A stretch of DNA of 64,000 nt from Streptomyces sp. PKU-EA00015 (GTDB lineage: Bacteria > Actinomycetota > Actinomycetes > Streptomycetales > Streptomycetaceae). This document shows positions 44,313 through 53,208 of the stretch, one piece after another; position 1 is the first letter of the stretch; each line of letters opens with the position of its first letter. A program made the position numbers and the translations under genes. Location of the stretch: NCBI RefSeq assembly GCF_013387495.1, contig NZ_JABZEE010000010.1, forward strand, positions 186,001 through 250,000, in the 5' to 3' direction. Under the pieces are notes generated by a model. The model saw only the letters and a list, made by a program, of their open reading frames with translations, had not been told where the DNA came from and searched no databases.

Positions 44313-45149
44313 GTGAAGATCCTGATCAGCGCCGACATGGAGGGTGCCACGGGGGTGACCTGGCCCGCCGACGTCCTGCCCGGCACCCCCCAATGGGAAC
44401 GCTGCCGTTCCCTGTTCACCTCCGACGTCAACGCCGCCGTCCTCGGCTTCTTCGACGGCGGCGCCGACGAGGTCCTCATCAACGAGGCGCACTGGTCCAT
44501 GCGCAATCTGCTGCTCGAACAGCTCGACGAGCGCGCCCAGATGCTCACCGGACGCCACAAGTCGCTGTCCATGGTGGAGGGCGTCCAGCACGGCGACGTC
44601 GACGGCATCGCCTTCGTCGGCTACCACACCGGTGCCGGTTCCCAGGGCGTCCTCGCCCACACCTACCTCGCCAACTCCATCACCGGCGTATGGCTGGACG
44701 GAGTCCGCGCCGGCGAGGGACTGCTCAACGCCCATGTCGTCGCCGAGTACGGCGTCCCCGTCGTCCTCGTCACCGGCGACGACCTCACCTGCGAGGACGC
44801 GCTCGGCTACGCGCCCGGCGCCCTCAAGGTCGCCGTCAAGGACCACGTCTCGCGCTACGCGGCCGTGTGCCGCACCCCGGCCAGGACCGCGTCCGAGATC
44901 CGGGCAGCCGCCAAGGAGGCCGCCGCGCTCGCCGTGCGGCACGAACCGGTGCGCGGCGGACCCTTCACCATGGAGATCGAGTTCGACGCCGAGCACCTGG
45001 CCGCCGCCGCGACCGTCGTCCCCGGCGTCGCCCGGACCCACGGCGAGAGGCGCGTCGCGTACACCAGCGAGACGATGTACGAAGGCATTCGCACGTTCAA
45101 GGCGGTCACGACGATCGTCTCCGCGGCCGTGGAGGAGCAGTATGGCTGA
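44313..45149 (+). CDS. M55 family metallopeptidase (DppA-like D-aminopeptidase)
   Basis: Zinc enzyme of 278 residues related to Bacillus DppA, which removes N-terminal D-amino acids such as D-Ala. The start motif ISADMEGATGV carries the Asp/Glu zinc ligands; NEAHW and GYHTGAG hold further His ligands. GTG 44313 is chosen because GGAG sits seven bases upstream; GTG 44307 and 44295 are alternatives. It opens a four-gene operon of peptide hydrolases; its stop overlaps the M20 start by eight bases. Confidence 0.9.
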   Translation: MKILISADMEGATGVTWPADVLPGTPQWERCRSLFTSDVNAAVLGFFDGGADEVLINEAHWSMRNLLLEQLDERAQMLTGRHKSLSMVEGVQHGDVDGIAFVGYHTGAGSQGVLAHTYLANSITGVWLDGVRAGEGLLNAHVVAEYGVPVVLVTGDDLTCEDALGYAPGALKVAVKDHVSRYAAVCRTPARTASEIRAAAKEAAALAVRHEPVRGGPFTMEIEFDAEHLAAAATVVPGVARTHGERRVAYTSETMYEGIRTFKAVTTIVSAAVEEQYG

Positions 45150-46479
45150 CGTGACGACGACGCCCATGGATGCCCAGGCCCTCGACGAAGTGGTGACGTT
45201 CACCTCCGAACTCATCCGCATCGACACCACCAACCGCGGCGCAGGCGACTGCCGCGAGCGACCCGCCGCCGAATACGTCGCCGAGCGGCTCGCCGCCGCC
45301 GGACTCGAACCCGCCCTCCTGGAGCGGACACCGGGCCGCACCAACGTCGTGGCCCGCATCGAGGGCACCGATCCCTCCGCCGACGCACTTCTCGTCCACG
45401 GCCATCTCGACGTCGTCCCCGCCGAGTCCGCGGACTGGACCGTCCACCCCTTCTCCGGCGAGGTGCGCGACGGGGTGGTGTGGGGCCGCGGCGCGGTCGA
45501 CATGAAGAACATGGACGCGATGGTCCTCGCCGTCGTACGGGCCTGGGCGCGGCACGGCATCCGGCCCCGGCGCGACATCGTGATCGCCTACACCGCCGAC
45601 GAGGAGGCCAGCGCGATCGACGGCTCCGGCTATCTCGCCGACAGCCACCCCGGCCTCTTCGAGGGCTGTACGGAGGGGATCAGCGAGTCCGGAGCCTTCT
45701 CCTTCCACGCGGTCCCCGGCATGACGCTCTACCCCATCGCGGCCGGTGAACGCGGCACGGCCTGGCTGAAGCTCACCGCGCGCGGCACGGCGGGCCACGG
45801 CTCAAAAGTGAACCGGGCCAACGCGGTGACCAGGCTCGCCGCCGCCATCGCCCGGATCGGCGATCACGAGTGGCCGGTGCGGCTCACCCCCACCGTACGG
45901 GCGGCCCTCGCCGAACTCGCCGTGCTGCACGGCATCGACACCGATGTGCACGCGCCCGGCTTCGACGCCGACGCGCTCATCGCCAAGCTCGGTCCCGCCG
46001 CGGCCCTGGTCGAACCGACCGTGCGCAACAGCGCCAACCCGACGATGCTGGCAGCCGGATACAAGATCAATGTGATTCCCGGTCAGGCCACCGCGTACGT
46101 GGACGGCCGGATGCTGCCCGGTGCCGAGGACGAGTTCACCGCGACCATGGACCGGCTGACCGGACCGGACGTGGACTGGGAGTTCCACCACCGCGAGGTA
46201 CCGCTCCAGGCGCCCGTCGACTCCCCGACGTTCGCCCGACTGCGCGCCGCCGTCGAGCGGTTCGACCCGGACGGCCGCACCGTGCCGTACTGCATGCCGG
46301 GCGGCACCGACGCCAAGCAGTTCTCCCGGCTCGGCATCACCGGCTACGGCTTCTCCCCGCTGAAGCTGCCACCCGGCTTCGACTACGCGGCCATGTTCCA
46401 CGGTGTCGACGAACGCGTTCCCGTGGAAGCCCTCCACTTCGGCGTCCACGTGCTCGATCACTACCTGCGAAGCGCCTAG
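45142..46479 (+). CDS. M20 family metallopeptidase
   Basis: Dizinc exopeptidase/deacylase of 445 residues (ArgE/DapE/carboxypeptidase G2 clan). HGHLD (86-90), the bridging Asp120 in GRGAVDMKN, Glu154-Glu155 in TADEEAS and a late PGGTDAKQFS are all present, with a dimerisation domain inserted in the middle. It likely acts on dipeptides or N-acyl amino acids. ATG 45142 lies inside the M55 gene after GGAGGAG, so the two are translationally coupled. Confidence 0.9.
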   Translation: MADVTTTPMDAQALDEVVTFTSELIRIDTTNRGAGDCRERPAAEYVAERLAAAGLEPALLERTPGRTNVVARIEGTDPSADALLVHGHLDVVPAESADWTVHPFSGEVRDGVVWGRGAVDMKNMDAMVLAVVRAWARHGIRPRRDIVIAYTADEEASAIDGSGYLADSHPGLFEGCTEGISESGAFSFHAVPGMTLYPIAAGERGTAWLKLTARGTAGHGSKVNRANAVTRLAAAIARIGDHEWPVRLTPTVRAALAELAVLHGIDTDVHAPGFDADALIAKLGPAAALVEPTVRNSANPTMLAAGYKINVIPGQATAYVDGRMLPGAEDEFTATMDRLTGPDVDWEFHHREVPLQAPVDSPTFARLRAAVERFDPDGRTVPYCMPGGTDAKQFSRLGITGYGFSPLKLPPGFDYAAMFHGVDERVPVEALHFGVHVLDHYLRSA

Positions 46480-46492
46480 AGAGAAGCGGCAC

Positions 46493-48490
46493 ATGGTACC
46501 CACCGGGCCCTACGGAACCTGGCCCTCGCCGATCGGCGCCGCCCTCGCCGCCTCGCACGACGGGCAGCCGGACCACCTCGGCATCGTCGGCGACGAGGTG
46601 TGGTGGACCGCGCCACGCCCGGCCGAGGGCGGCAGGCGCACGCTGATGCGCCGGCGCCCCGACGGCCACGAGGATGCGGTGCTGCCCGCACCCTGGAACG
46701 TGCGCAGCCGGGTCATGGAGTACGGCGGCCTGCCCTGGGCCGGGACCGGGCGGGCCGACGGCGGTCCGCTGATCGTCTTCGTCCACTTCCCGGACCAGCG
46801 GTTGTACGCGTACGAGCCGGACCTGCCCGGCGCGCGGCCCCGTCCGCTCACCCCCACCGCGTCCGTCGGCGGCGGACTGCGGTGGGCCGACCCGCGGTTG
46901 CGGATCGAGCAGGGCGAGGTCTGGTGCGTCCTGGAGGAGTTCACCGGCGAGGCGCCCACCGATGTACGCCGCGTGATCGCCGCCGTGCCGCTCGACGGCT
47001 CGGCCGCCGACGACCGCGGCGCCGTCCGCGAACTCAGCGACGACCGGCACCGCTTCGTCACCGGCCCCAAGGTGTCGCCCGACGGCCGGCACGCCGCCTG
47101 GATCGCCTGGGACCATCCGCGGATGCCGTGGGACGCCACGGTCGTGATGCTCGGCGAGGTGACCGAAGGCGGACCGTTCACGCAGGTGCGCACGGTCGTC
47201 GGCGAGGCGGACGAGTCGGTCTGCCAGGTCGACTGGGCCCCGGACGGCTCCCTGCTGTTCGTCTCCGACCGTGCCAACTGGTGGGAGCTGCGCCGCATCC
47301 GCCCGGCGGGCGCCGCCCCCGGCCACGCCGCCGCCCTGTGCCCGGGGCGGGGCGAGGAGTTCGGCGGGCCGCTGTGGAAGATCGGCTCGCAGTGGTTCCA
47401 TCCGCTCGACAACGGGCTGGTCGCCGTCGTCCACGGCAGGGGCACCACCGCGCTCGGGATACTGGATCCGGAGACCGGTGAGCTCGTCGACGCCGCGGGC
47501 CCGTGGAGCGAATGGGCCGCCACGCTCGCCGTCTGCGGCGACCGGGTGATCGGCGTCGCCGCCAGTCCGCGCAGCGCGTACGAGATCGTCGAGCTCGACA
47601 CCCGTACCGGCCGGACTCGTGTCATCGGCAGCGCCCACGACGACCCGGTGGACCCCGCGTACTACCCCGAGCCGCAGATCCGCACCTTCACCGGCCCCGA
47701 CAACCGGGAGATCCACGCCCACATCTACCCGCCGCACAGCCCGGACCGGGTCGCACCGGACGACGAGCTGCCGCCGTACGTGATCTGGGCGCACGGCGGC
47801 CCCACCGGCCGCGCCGCGCTCGTACTCGACCTGGAGATCGCCTACTTCACCTCGCGCGGCATCGGTGTCGCGGAGGTCGACTACGGCGGCTCCACCGGCT
47901 ACGGCCGTGCGTACCGGGAGCGGCTGCGCGAGCAGTGGGGCGTGGTGGACGTCGAGGACTGCGCGGCCGTCGCCGAGGCACTGGCCGACGAGGGCACGGC
48001 CGACCCGCGGCGGCTGGCGATCCGCGGCGGCAGCGCGGGCGGCTGGACGGCGGCCGCCTCGCTCGCCACCACGAGCGTGTACGCCTGCGGGACGATCATC
48101 TATCCCGTTCTGGACCTGCTCTCCTGGGCGAGCGGAGAGACGCACGACTTCGAGTCCCAGTACCTCGAATCGCTCGTCGGTCCGCTCGCCGAGGTCCCCG
48201 GCCGCTACCGGGAACGGTCGCCGCTCACCCACGTGGACGGCATCACCGCACCGTTCCTCCTGCTTCAGGGCCTGGACGACGTCATCTGCCCGCCCGCGCA
48301 GAGCGAACGGTTCCTGGCGCAGATGGCCGGACGCGGCGTCCCCCACGCGTACATCGCCTTCGAGGGCGAGGGCCACGGCTTCCGCAGGGTGGAGACGATG
48401 GTCCGCGCGCTGGAGGCCGAACTGTCCCTGTACACCCAGGTCTTCGGCATCACCCGGTCCGACATCCCCGCGCTGGAGTTCAGGAAGTGA
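46493..48490 (+). CDS. S9 family prolyl oligopeptidase-like peptidase
   Basis: Serine peptidase of 665 residues: an N-terminal seven-bladed beta-propeller (to about 410) and a C-terminal alpha/beta hydrolase with Ser514 in GGSAGGW, Asp near 595 in GLDDV and His near 627 in GEGHGF. The propeller restricts access to small peptides. No signal peptide is seen, so it acts inside the cell. ATG 46493 follows GAGAGAAG. Third gene of the hydrolase operon, 13 bases after the M20 gene. Confidence 0.92.
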   Translation: MVPTGPYGTWPSPIGAALAASHDGQPDHLGIVGDEVWWTAPRPAEGGRRTLMRRRPDGHEDAVLPAPWNVRSRVMEYGGLPWAGTGRADGGPLIVFVHFPDQRLYAYEPDLPGARPRPLTPTASVGGGLRWADPRLRIEQGEVWCVLEEFTGEAPTDVRRVIAAVPLDGSAADDRGAVRELSDDRHRFVTGPKVSPDGRHAAWIAWDHPRMPWDATVVMLGEVTEGGPFTQVRTVVGEADESVCQVDWAPDGSLLFVSDRANWWELRRIRPAGAAPGHAAALCPGRGEEFGGPLWKIGSQWFHPLDNGLVAVVHGRGTTALGILDPETGELVDAAGPWSEWAATLAVCGDRVIGVAASPRSAYEIVELDTRTGRTRVIGSAHDDPVDPAYYPEPQIRTFTGPDNREIHAHIYPPHSPDRVAPDDELPPYVIWAHGGPTGRAALVLDLEIAYFTSRGIGVAEVDYGGSTGYGRAYRERLREQWGVVDVEDCAAVAEALADEGTADPRRLAIRGGSAGGWTAAASLATTSVYACGTIIYPVLDLLSWASGETHDFESQYLESLVGPLAEVPGRYRERSPLTHVDGITAPFLLLQGLDDVICPPAQSERFLAQMAGRGVPHAYIAFEGEGHGFRRVETMVRALEAELSLYTQVFGITRSDIPALEFRK

Positions 48491-49422
48491 CGAGTGAACC
48501 GCTCGGCCGGCCCGCCCGGCTGAGGCCGGGCGCCAGGGTCGCCGTCGTCGCGCCCAGCGGTCCCGTGCCGGACGATCGCCTCGACGCGGGCCTCGGCATC
48601 CTGCGCGACTGGGGCCTCGACCCCGTCGTGATGCCCCATGTCCGCGACAAGCACCCTCGGTTGGGGTACCTGGCCGGCGACGACGAGGCCCGCGCCCGGG
48701 ATCTGACCGAGGCGTGGTGCGATCCGTCCGTCTCCGCGGTGATCTGCGCCCGCGGCGGCTACGGTGTCCAGCGCATGGTGGATCTGGCCGACTGGACGGC
48801 GATGCGGGCGGCGGGCCCCAAGGTTTTCGTCGGCTACAGCGACGTGACCGCGCTGCACGAGGCGTTCGCCGTACGGATGGGGCTCGCGACGCTGCACGGG
48901 CCGATGGTGGGCGCGGTCACGTTCCTGAAGGACGCGCGCACCCAGGAGTCGCTGCGGGCCACCCTGTTCGAGCCGGAGTCGGTGCGCACCGTCGAGGCCC
49001 TGCCGCAGGCCCGCACGATGGCGCCGGGGCGGGCGGGCGGTGTCACCCTAGGAGGCTGCCTCGCCCTGCTGGCCGCCGATGTCGGCACTCCGCACGCCCG
49101 GCCGTCCGCCCGCGGCGGGCTCCTGCTGCTGGAGGACGTGGGGGAGGAGGACTACCGCATCGACCGCATACTCACCCAACTGCTGCGTTCCGGATGGCTG
49201 TCGGGCGTCGGCGGTGTGCTGCTGGGGTCGTGGGCCGAGTGCGGGCCGTACGAACAGGTGCGGGCGGTGCTGCTCGACCGGCTGGGAGGACTCGGCGTAC
49301 CGGTGGTGGAGGAGTTCGGCTTCGGACACGGCGAGACGGCGCTGACGATGCCGCTCGGCGTACCGGCCACGCTGGACGCGGATGCCCGGACACTCACGCT
49401 GGAGGTACCGGCGCTGCTCTGA
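48487..49422 (+). CDS. S66 family peptidase, LD-carboxypeptidase (LdcA-like)
   Basis: Cytosolic serine carboxypeptidase of 311 residues that removes the terminal D-Ala from murein tetrapeptides or cleaves related peptides. The nucleophile is Ser118 in VGYSDVTAL, with the Glu and His of the triad in the LLLEDVGEE and GFGHGE regions. The GTG start overlaps the S9 stop (GTGA, 48487-48490). With the M55 enzyme it points to processing of D-amino-acid peptides such as recycled wall fragments. Confidence 0.92.
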   Translation: MTSEPLGRPARLRPGARVAVVAPSGPVPDDRLDAGLGILRDWGLDPVVMPHVRDKHPRLGYLAGDDEARARDLTEAWCDPSVSAVICARGGYGVQRMVDLADWTAMRAAGPKVFVGYSDVTALHEAFAVRMGLATLHGPMVGAVTFLKDARTQESLRATLFEPESVRTVEALPQARTMAPGRAGGVTLGGCLALLAADVGTPHARPSARGGLLLLEDVGEEDYRIDRILTQLLRSGWLSGVGGVLLGSWAECGPYEQVRAVLLDRLGGLGVPVVEEFGFGHGETALTMPLGVPATLDADARTLTLEVPALL

Positions 49423-49589
49423 CTCGCGGTTCCGGTCGTGCGCCTCCGCTTCAGCTCGTTCTTTGTCTTCCGTCTCGCCGACGCCTTCATCACCGTACGC
49501 AGCTGATCCGTCAGGCATGGGCGCCCCGCCGCTGGTATGGACGGCCGAACCGCCGCCCATGGGCCCACGCCTGTCTGCACGACCTCTTG

Positions 49590-49614
49590 GCTTGTTCTTT
49601 ATGGTCTGACCTCG
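49590..49614 (+). repeat. Imperfect direct repeat, left copy
   Basis: The 25-base stretch from 49590 begins GCTTGT and ends in TGGTCTGACCTCG. Both blocks recur in the same order and spacing at 50174-50198, 20 of 25 bases matching. The two copies bracket the DUF6069 gene exactly, the right copy starting directly at its stop codon. Confidence 0.55.
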
Positions 49615-49631
49615 CAGGGCCGGGACAGGGC

Positions 49632-49662
49632 TTGACCTCAAGTGCGGTTCGGGTTGGAGGCT
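49632..49662 (+). promoter_or_regulatory. MerR-type promoter of the DUF6069 gene
   Basis: TTGACC (49632-49637) is followed after 19 bases, not 17, by GAGGCT, a weak -10. The spacer carries a partial dyad ACCTCAA...TTCGGGT (49635-49654). Long spacers with an ACCTCAAGT core are the mark of MerR-family activated promoters, but no MerR gene is in the window. Confidence 0.45.
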
Positions 49663-49720
49663 TCTTCGTATGCCGCTGGCCGTAGGGCAGCGCAGCACTT
49701 CATACGTTGGAGGAAGTCCC

Positions 49721-50173
49721 ATGTCGAGCAGTGCCGTTCCAAACTCCGGCCCCGCTGTGCCCACCGCACCCCCGGTCCGCCGTTCCGGCCTCAGCTGGTG
49801 GAAGGCGCTGGTCACCGGCGCGGTCGGCGCGGCCGTGGTCAATCTGATCGTTCTTGCCGTCGCCAAGCTGGCCGGTGCCTCCCTCATCGTCGTCGACGGC
49901 GGCGAACAGCACCCGATCACGGTCGGGGGCGTCATCGGCGCCTCCGTCGTCCCGCTGGTCGTCGGGACGGGCGCTGCCCTCTTGATGGCCCTGTGGAAGC
50001 CGGTCTTCCTGCGGATCGCGCAGTACGTGGGCGGTGGGCTGGCACTGTTGTCGGTCGCCGGCCCGCTGTCGTCCGGCGCCGACGGCGGCACCGTCGCAGC
50101 CCTGTCCCTCATGCACATCACCCTGGGCGTGGCGGTCGTCACTACCCTGAAGCTCCACCGCCGCCACCATTGA
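49721..50173 (+). CDS. DUF6069-like small membrane protein
   Basis: Protein of 150 residues with a Pro/Ser-rich N-terminus and four membrane segments (about 28-50, 68-92, 98-116, 124-142). It matches the DUF6069-type pattern of Streptomyces membrane proteins; function unknown. ATG 49721 has GGAGG seven bases upstream. It is a lone gene flanked by direct repeats and followed by a transposase remnant, so it may have been moved here. Confidence 0.75.
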   Translation: MSSSAVPNSGPAVPTAPPVRRSGLSWWKALVTGAVGAAVVNLIVLAVAKLAGASLIVVDGGEQHPITVGGVIGASVVPLVVGTGAALLMALWKPVFLRIAQYVGGGLALLSVAGPLSSGADGGTVAALSLMHITLGVAVVTTLKLHRRHH

Positions 50174-50198
50174 GCTTGTCTCTATTGGTCTGACCTCG
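50174..50198 (+). repeat. Imperfect direct repeat, right copy
   Basis: Matches 49590-49614 in GCTTGT at its start and TGGTCTGACCTCG at its end (20 of 25 bases overall). See the left copy. Confidence 0.55.
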
Positions 50199-50239
50199 AA
50201 CGATGCCCAGAACGTAATCACCCGTACGTGGATTGCGGG

Positions 50240-50772
50240 GACGTGAAACACGGCATCGACGCCGGGCGGCTGCGGCGGCCCTCGCCGCGCTGCCCCAAGG
50301 TTGATCCGGCTGGAGGTCGACCACCTGCCTGGCGGCGGAGACCCGATGCCGGTCTGGCTGTGGTCCTCGAAGACCGGCATGACCAGCGCCGACGTCGAGC
50401 TGTGCTGACAGGCGTTCCTTCGCAGATTCGACCTGGAAACACGCCTTCCGGGTGATCAGACAGACCCTCGGCTGGACCCGCCCGAAACTCCGCACCCCCG
50501 AGGCGGCAGACCGCTGGACGTGGCTGATCATCACCGCCCACACCCAGCTCCGCCTGGCCCGTCCGCTGGCCGAGGACCTCCGCCGCCCCTGGGAGAAGCC
50601 CGCCGAGCCCGGTCGGCTCACGCCGGTCCGAGTCCGACGGGGTTCCGGAACCTCCGTGCTCACCTGCCATGCCCAGCCCGTGCACCGAAACCGAACCGGC
50701 CCGGCCCCGGCAGACCCCTCGGCTCGAAGAACCAGCGACCCGCCACCCGCTACGACGTCGGCAAAACCGTGA
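50240..50772 (+). pseudogene. Degraded transposase (DDE type)
   Basis: Three fragments of one transposase can be joined. A short N-terminal piece (DVKHGIDAGRLRR, 50240-50278) is followed directly by the C-terminal part, so the middle is deleted. The C-terminal part reads RLEVDHLPGG ... in one frame, has a TGA at 50406-50408, an extra A near 50439 before HAFRVIRQTLGWTRPK, and a lost base near 50641 before FRNLRAHLPCPARAPK. RFD-L-E plus LGWTRPK and DRWTWLII..HTQLRLARPL match the E region of IS4-like/NF041680-type transposases. Clearly inactive. Confidence 0.82.
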
Positions 50773-51299
50773 GACGCCCAGAGACAAGCTCAGACGCCGC
50801 GCGGACAGGTGCGCACAGGCACCGAGACGGTGGCGCAGGTACGGGTCTGAGGGATCACGAAGTTGCGACGATCCCCGACCACTATCCGCGCGAGCACTTA
50901 CGCCTCGCGCAGCTCGTGCGGTGTCTGTGGTCCACTGACCACACTTCTTGATCAACGTCTCTGGGCGTCACGTGGGAGGGTTGCCCGATCCACAGCCAAG
51001 ATGTCCATGAACCCTGTATCACCGTGGACCGATGAGTTTGGCGCAGGTGGTTGGTCTTACCTGGTGACGATCGTCGACGTACGAGCGTCACGGAGTTGAC
51101 CTTGACGAATGACGCCGACCTGCAACCTGCTGCAGCCGCCGAGTTGTTGCCCCAACGGCCGGTTCCGGTTGCCGCTTCTCTGCTGAATTCCTGTCAGGAA
51201 GTCGGCGCAGGGGCGTTGACGTGCATTTGACACGTATCACAGCATGGGCGCGACCGTCTGCTTACTGGTCGGTATGGCGCCCTCGATGTGGAGGTCCTC
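50773..51299. other. Gene-free decayed region upstream of the secreted hydrolase
   Basis: About 530 bases without a credible gene. The plus strand at 51003-51099 reads MSMNPVSPWTDEFGAGG and then WSYLVTIVDVRASR before a stop, faintly like the first Asp of an IS3/IS481 integrase core; this may be another insertion-sequence scrap. The last 60 bases serve as leader of the gene at 51300. Base composition is less GC-rich than the flanking genes. Confidence 0.35.
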
Positions 51300-53084
51300 G
51301 TGTCACGTGCCCTGTCCGGAAGCCGCAAGCCTCTCGTATGGGCCGCGGGGACGGCGCTGCTCGCGCCCCTCGTGCTCGCATCCCCCGCCACGGCCGCCGC
51401 CGCTCCGGCGGGTCACTACACGGTCACCGCACTGAAGTTCACCGTCGAGGCGGGTGGCCGCACCTGCGTCGTCGACGCCGACCTCTACCGCCCCGAAGGC
51501 GTCGGCATCCACCGGACCGCCCCTGCCGTGCTCACCACCAACGGCTTCGGCGGCAGCAAGTCGGACGGAACGGCGGACACGGCCCGGGCGTTCGCCGCAC
51601 GCGGCTACGTGGCCATGGCCTACTCCGGGCTCGGCTTCGGCGGATCCGGCTGCCTCGTCTCCCTCGACGATCCGGAGATCGACGGCCGGGTGGCCTCCCG
51701 GCTGATCGACTTCCTCGCCGGCACGCGCCCCGCCGACGACGGCACCACGATCGACTTCGTGACCAAGGACGGCAGCGGTGACCCGCGGCTGGGCATGATC
51801 GGCGGCTCGTACGGCGGCGCGATCCAGCTCGCCACCGCCGCCGTCGACCGCCGCGTGGACGCACTCGTCCCCCTGATCACCTGGAACGACCTCAACCGCT
51901 CGATCGATCCGAACAACGCCAGGGGCACGACCGTCCCCGGCGCCTTCAAGTGGCAGTGGGCCGACGGCTTCTGGCTCATCGGCGAGGGACAGCCGCTGAC
52001 CAACCCCAGCCTCGACCCATCCCGCTTCAACTCGCTCGACTGCGTGCACTTCGTCGCCCAGGCCTGCGACACACTGCGCCTGCTCAACTCCGGCCGATAT
52101 CCGGCCGACCGCGTCGACGACATGCGGAGCTTCGCCCGCAGCGTGTCACCCGTCTCCTACCTGTCCCGGGTCGAGGCCCCCACTCTGCTCGTCCAGGGCC
52201 AGGCCGACAGCCTGTTCACCCTCAACGAGGCGCAGGCCAGCTACGAGACGCTCAGGGCCCAGGGCACCGAGACCAAGATGATCTGGCAGTCCTGGGGCCA
52301 CAGCGGCGGCATGACGGACCCCGCGTCCGGCGAGCTCAACATCGGCGCGGGCAACCTGGAGACCAGCTACGTGGGGCGGCGCATCCTCGCCTGGTTCGAC
52401 CGGTACCTGCACAGGAACGCGAACGCGGACACCGGGCCCGCCTTCGCCTACTACCGCGACTGGCAGAGCGGCTACGGCGAGGCGCGCGCCGTCCCCTCCC
52501 TGTCCCAGAAGCTCTACCTCTCCGGCGACGGCAAACTCGTCGACACCCGCGCGAAGGTCGCCCGCGGCAGCCGCACCTACGCCAACTGGCTCGTGCCCAC
52601 CAGCCACTCCGAGTCGTCCCTGTCCGGCATCGTCGGCCTGCCCGACCCCCAGCCGTACGACACTGCGGGTACCTGCCTGGGCTGGCGCAGCGAACCGCTG
52701 ACGGCCCCCGTCGACGTGGTCGGCGCGCCCAGGGCCCGGCTCCAGGTGGTCTCGCCGAAGACCGAGCGCGTGCAGCACTCGAACGACGCGGCGGACAAGC
52801 TGGTGCTGTTCGCCAAGGTCTACGACATCGCCCCGAACGGCACGAAGACCCTCGTCAACCGCCTGGTCGCGCCGGTCCGGGTGCCGGACGTGACCAGGCC
52901 CTTCACCGTCGACCTGCCGGGCATCGTGCACCGCTACGAGACGGGCCACCGGCTGGAGTTCGTGATCGCGGCGAGCGACACGGCGTACTTCGGCAACCGG
53001 GGCGTCAAGCCGGTGACGGTCATGAGCGCGCCCGAGGACGCGGGGGTGCTGGAACTGCCGGTGGTGCGGGGGAAGGTGTCCTGA
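51300..53084 (+). CDS. Secreted alpha/beta hydrolase, X-Pro dipeptidyl-peptidase/CocE-like
   Basis: Exported serine hydrolase of 594 residues. The signal peptide is about 1-33 (ends ATAAAAPA). The S15-type hydrolase core has nucleophile Ser170 in GGSYGG, Asp in QGQADSLF and His in WGHSGG; from about 390 the jelly-roll domain of X-Pro peptidases and CocE/NonD esterases follows. GTG 51300 is chosen because GGAGG lies five bases upstream. It may cut Xaa-Pro peptides or esters outside the cell. Four cysteines near 230-270 and 450 may form disulfides. Confidence 0.88.
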   Translation: MSRALSGSRKPLVWAAGTALLAPLVLASPATAAAAPAGHYTVTALKFTVEAGGRTCVVDADLYRPEGVGIHRTAPAVLTTNGFGGSKSDGTADTARAFAARGYVAMAYSGLGFGGSGCLVSLDDPEIDGRVASRLIDFLAGTRPADDGTTIDFVTKDGSGDPRLGMIGGSYGGAIQLATAAVDRRVDALVPLITWNDLNRSIDPNNARGTTVPGAFKWQWADGFWLIGEGQPLTNPSLDPSRFNSLDCVHFVAQACDTLRLLNSGRYPADRVDDMRSFARSVSPVSYLSRVEAPTLLVQGQADSLFTLNEAQASYETLRAQGTETKMIWQSWGHSGGMTDPASGELNIGAGNLETSYVGRRILAWFDRYLHRNANADTGPAFAYYRDWQSGYGEARAVPSLSQKLYLSGDGKLVDTRAKVARGSRTYANWLVPTSHSESSLSGIVGLPDPQPYDTAGTCLGWRSEPLTAPVDVVGAPRARLQVVSPKTERVQHSNDAADKLVLFAKVYDIAPNGTKTLVNRLVAPVRVPDVTRPFTVDLPGIVHRYETGHRLEFVIAASDTAYFGNRGVKPVTVMSAPEDAGVLELPVVRGKVS

Positions 53085-53208
53085 CGGGGGCTTGGAGGGC
53101 GGGTGTGCGCCATGACTTGTACGGTGGACGAGACGCGGCACTGATCAGACAGAGGGGGACGGCAGTGCTCAGGCACGACTACCGGTACGCACCGCGGGAA
53201 ACCGACCG

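Noticed and set aside
51003-51099. Possible IS3/IS481 integrase fragment (WTDEFGAGG, WSYLVTIVDV)
   Set aside because: Only about 30 residues with weak resemblance; too little to call a separate element.
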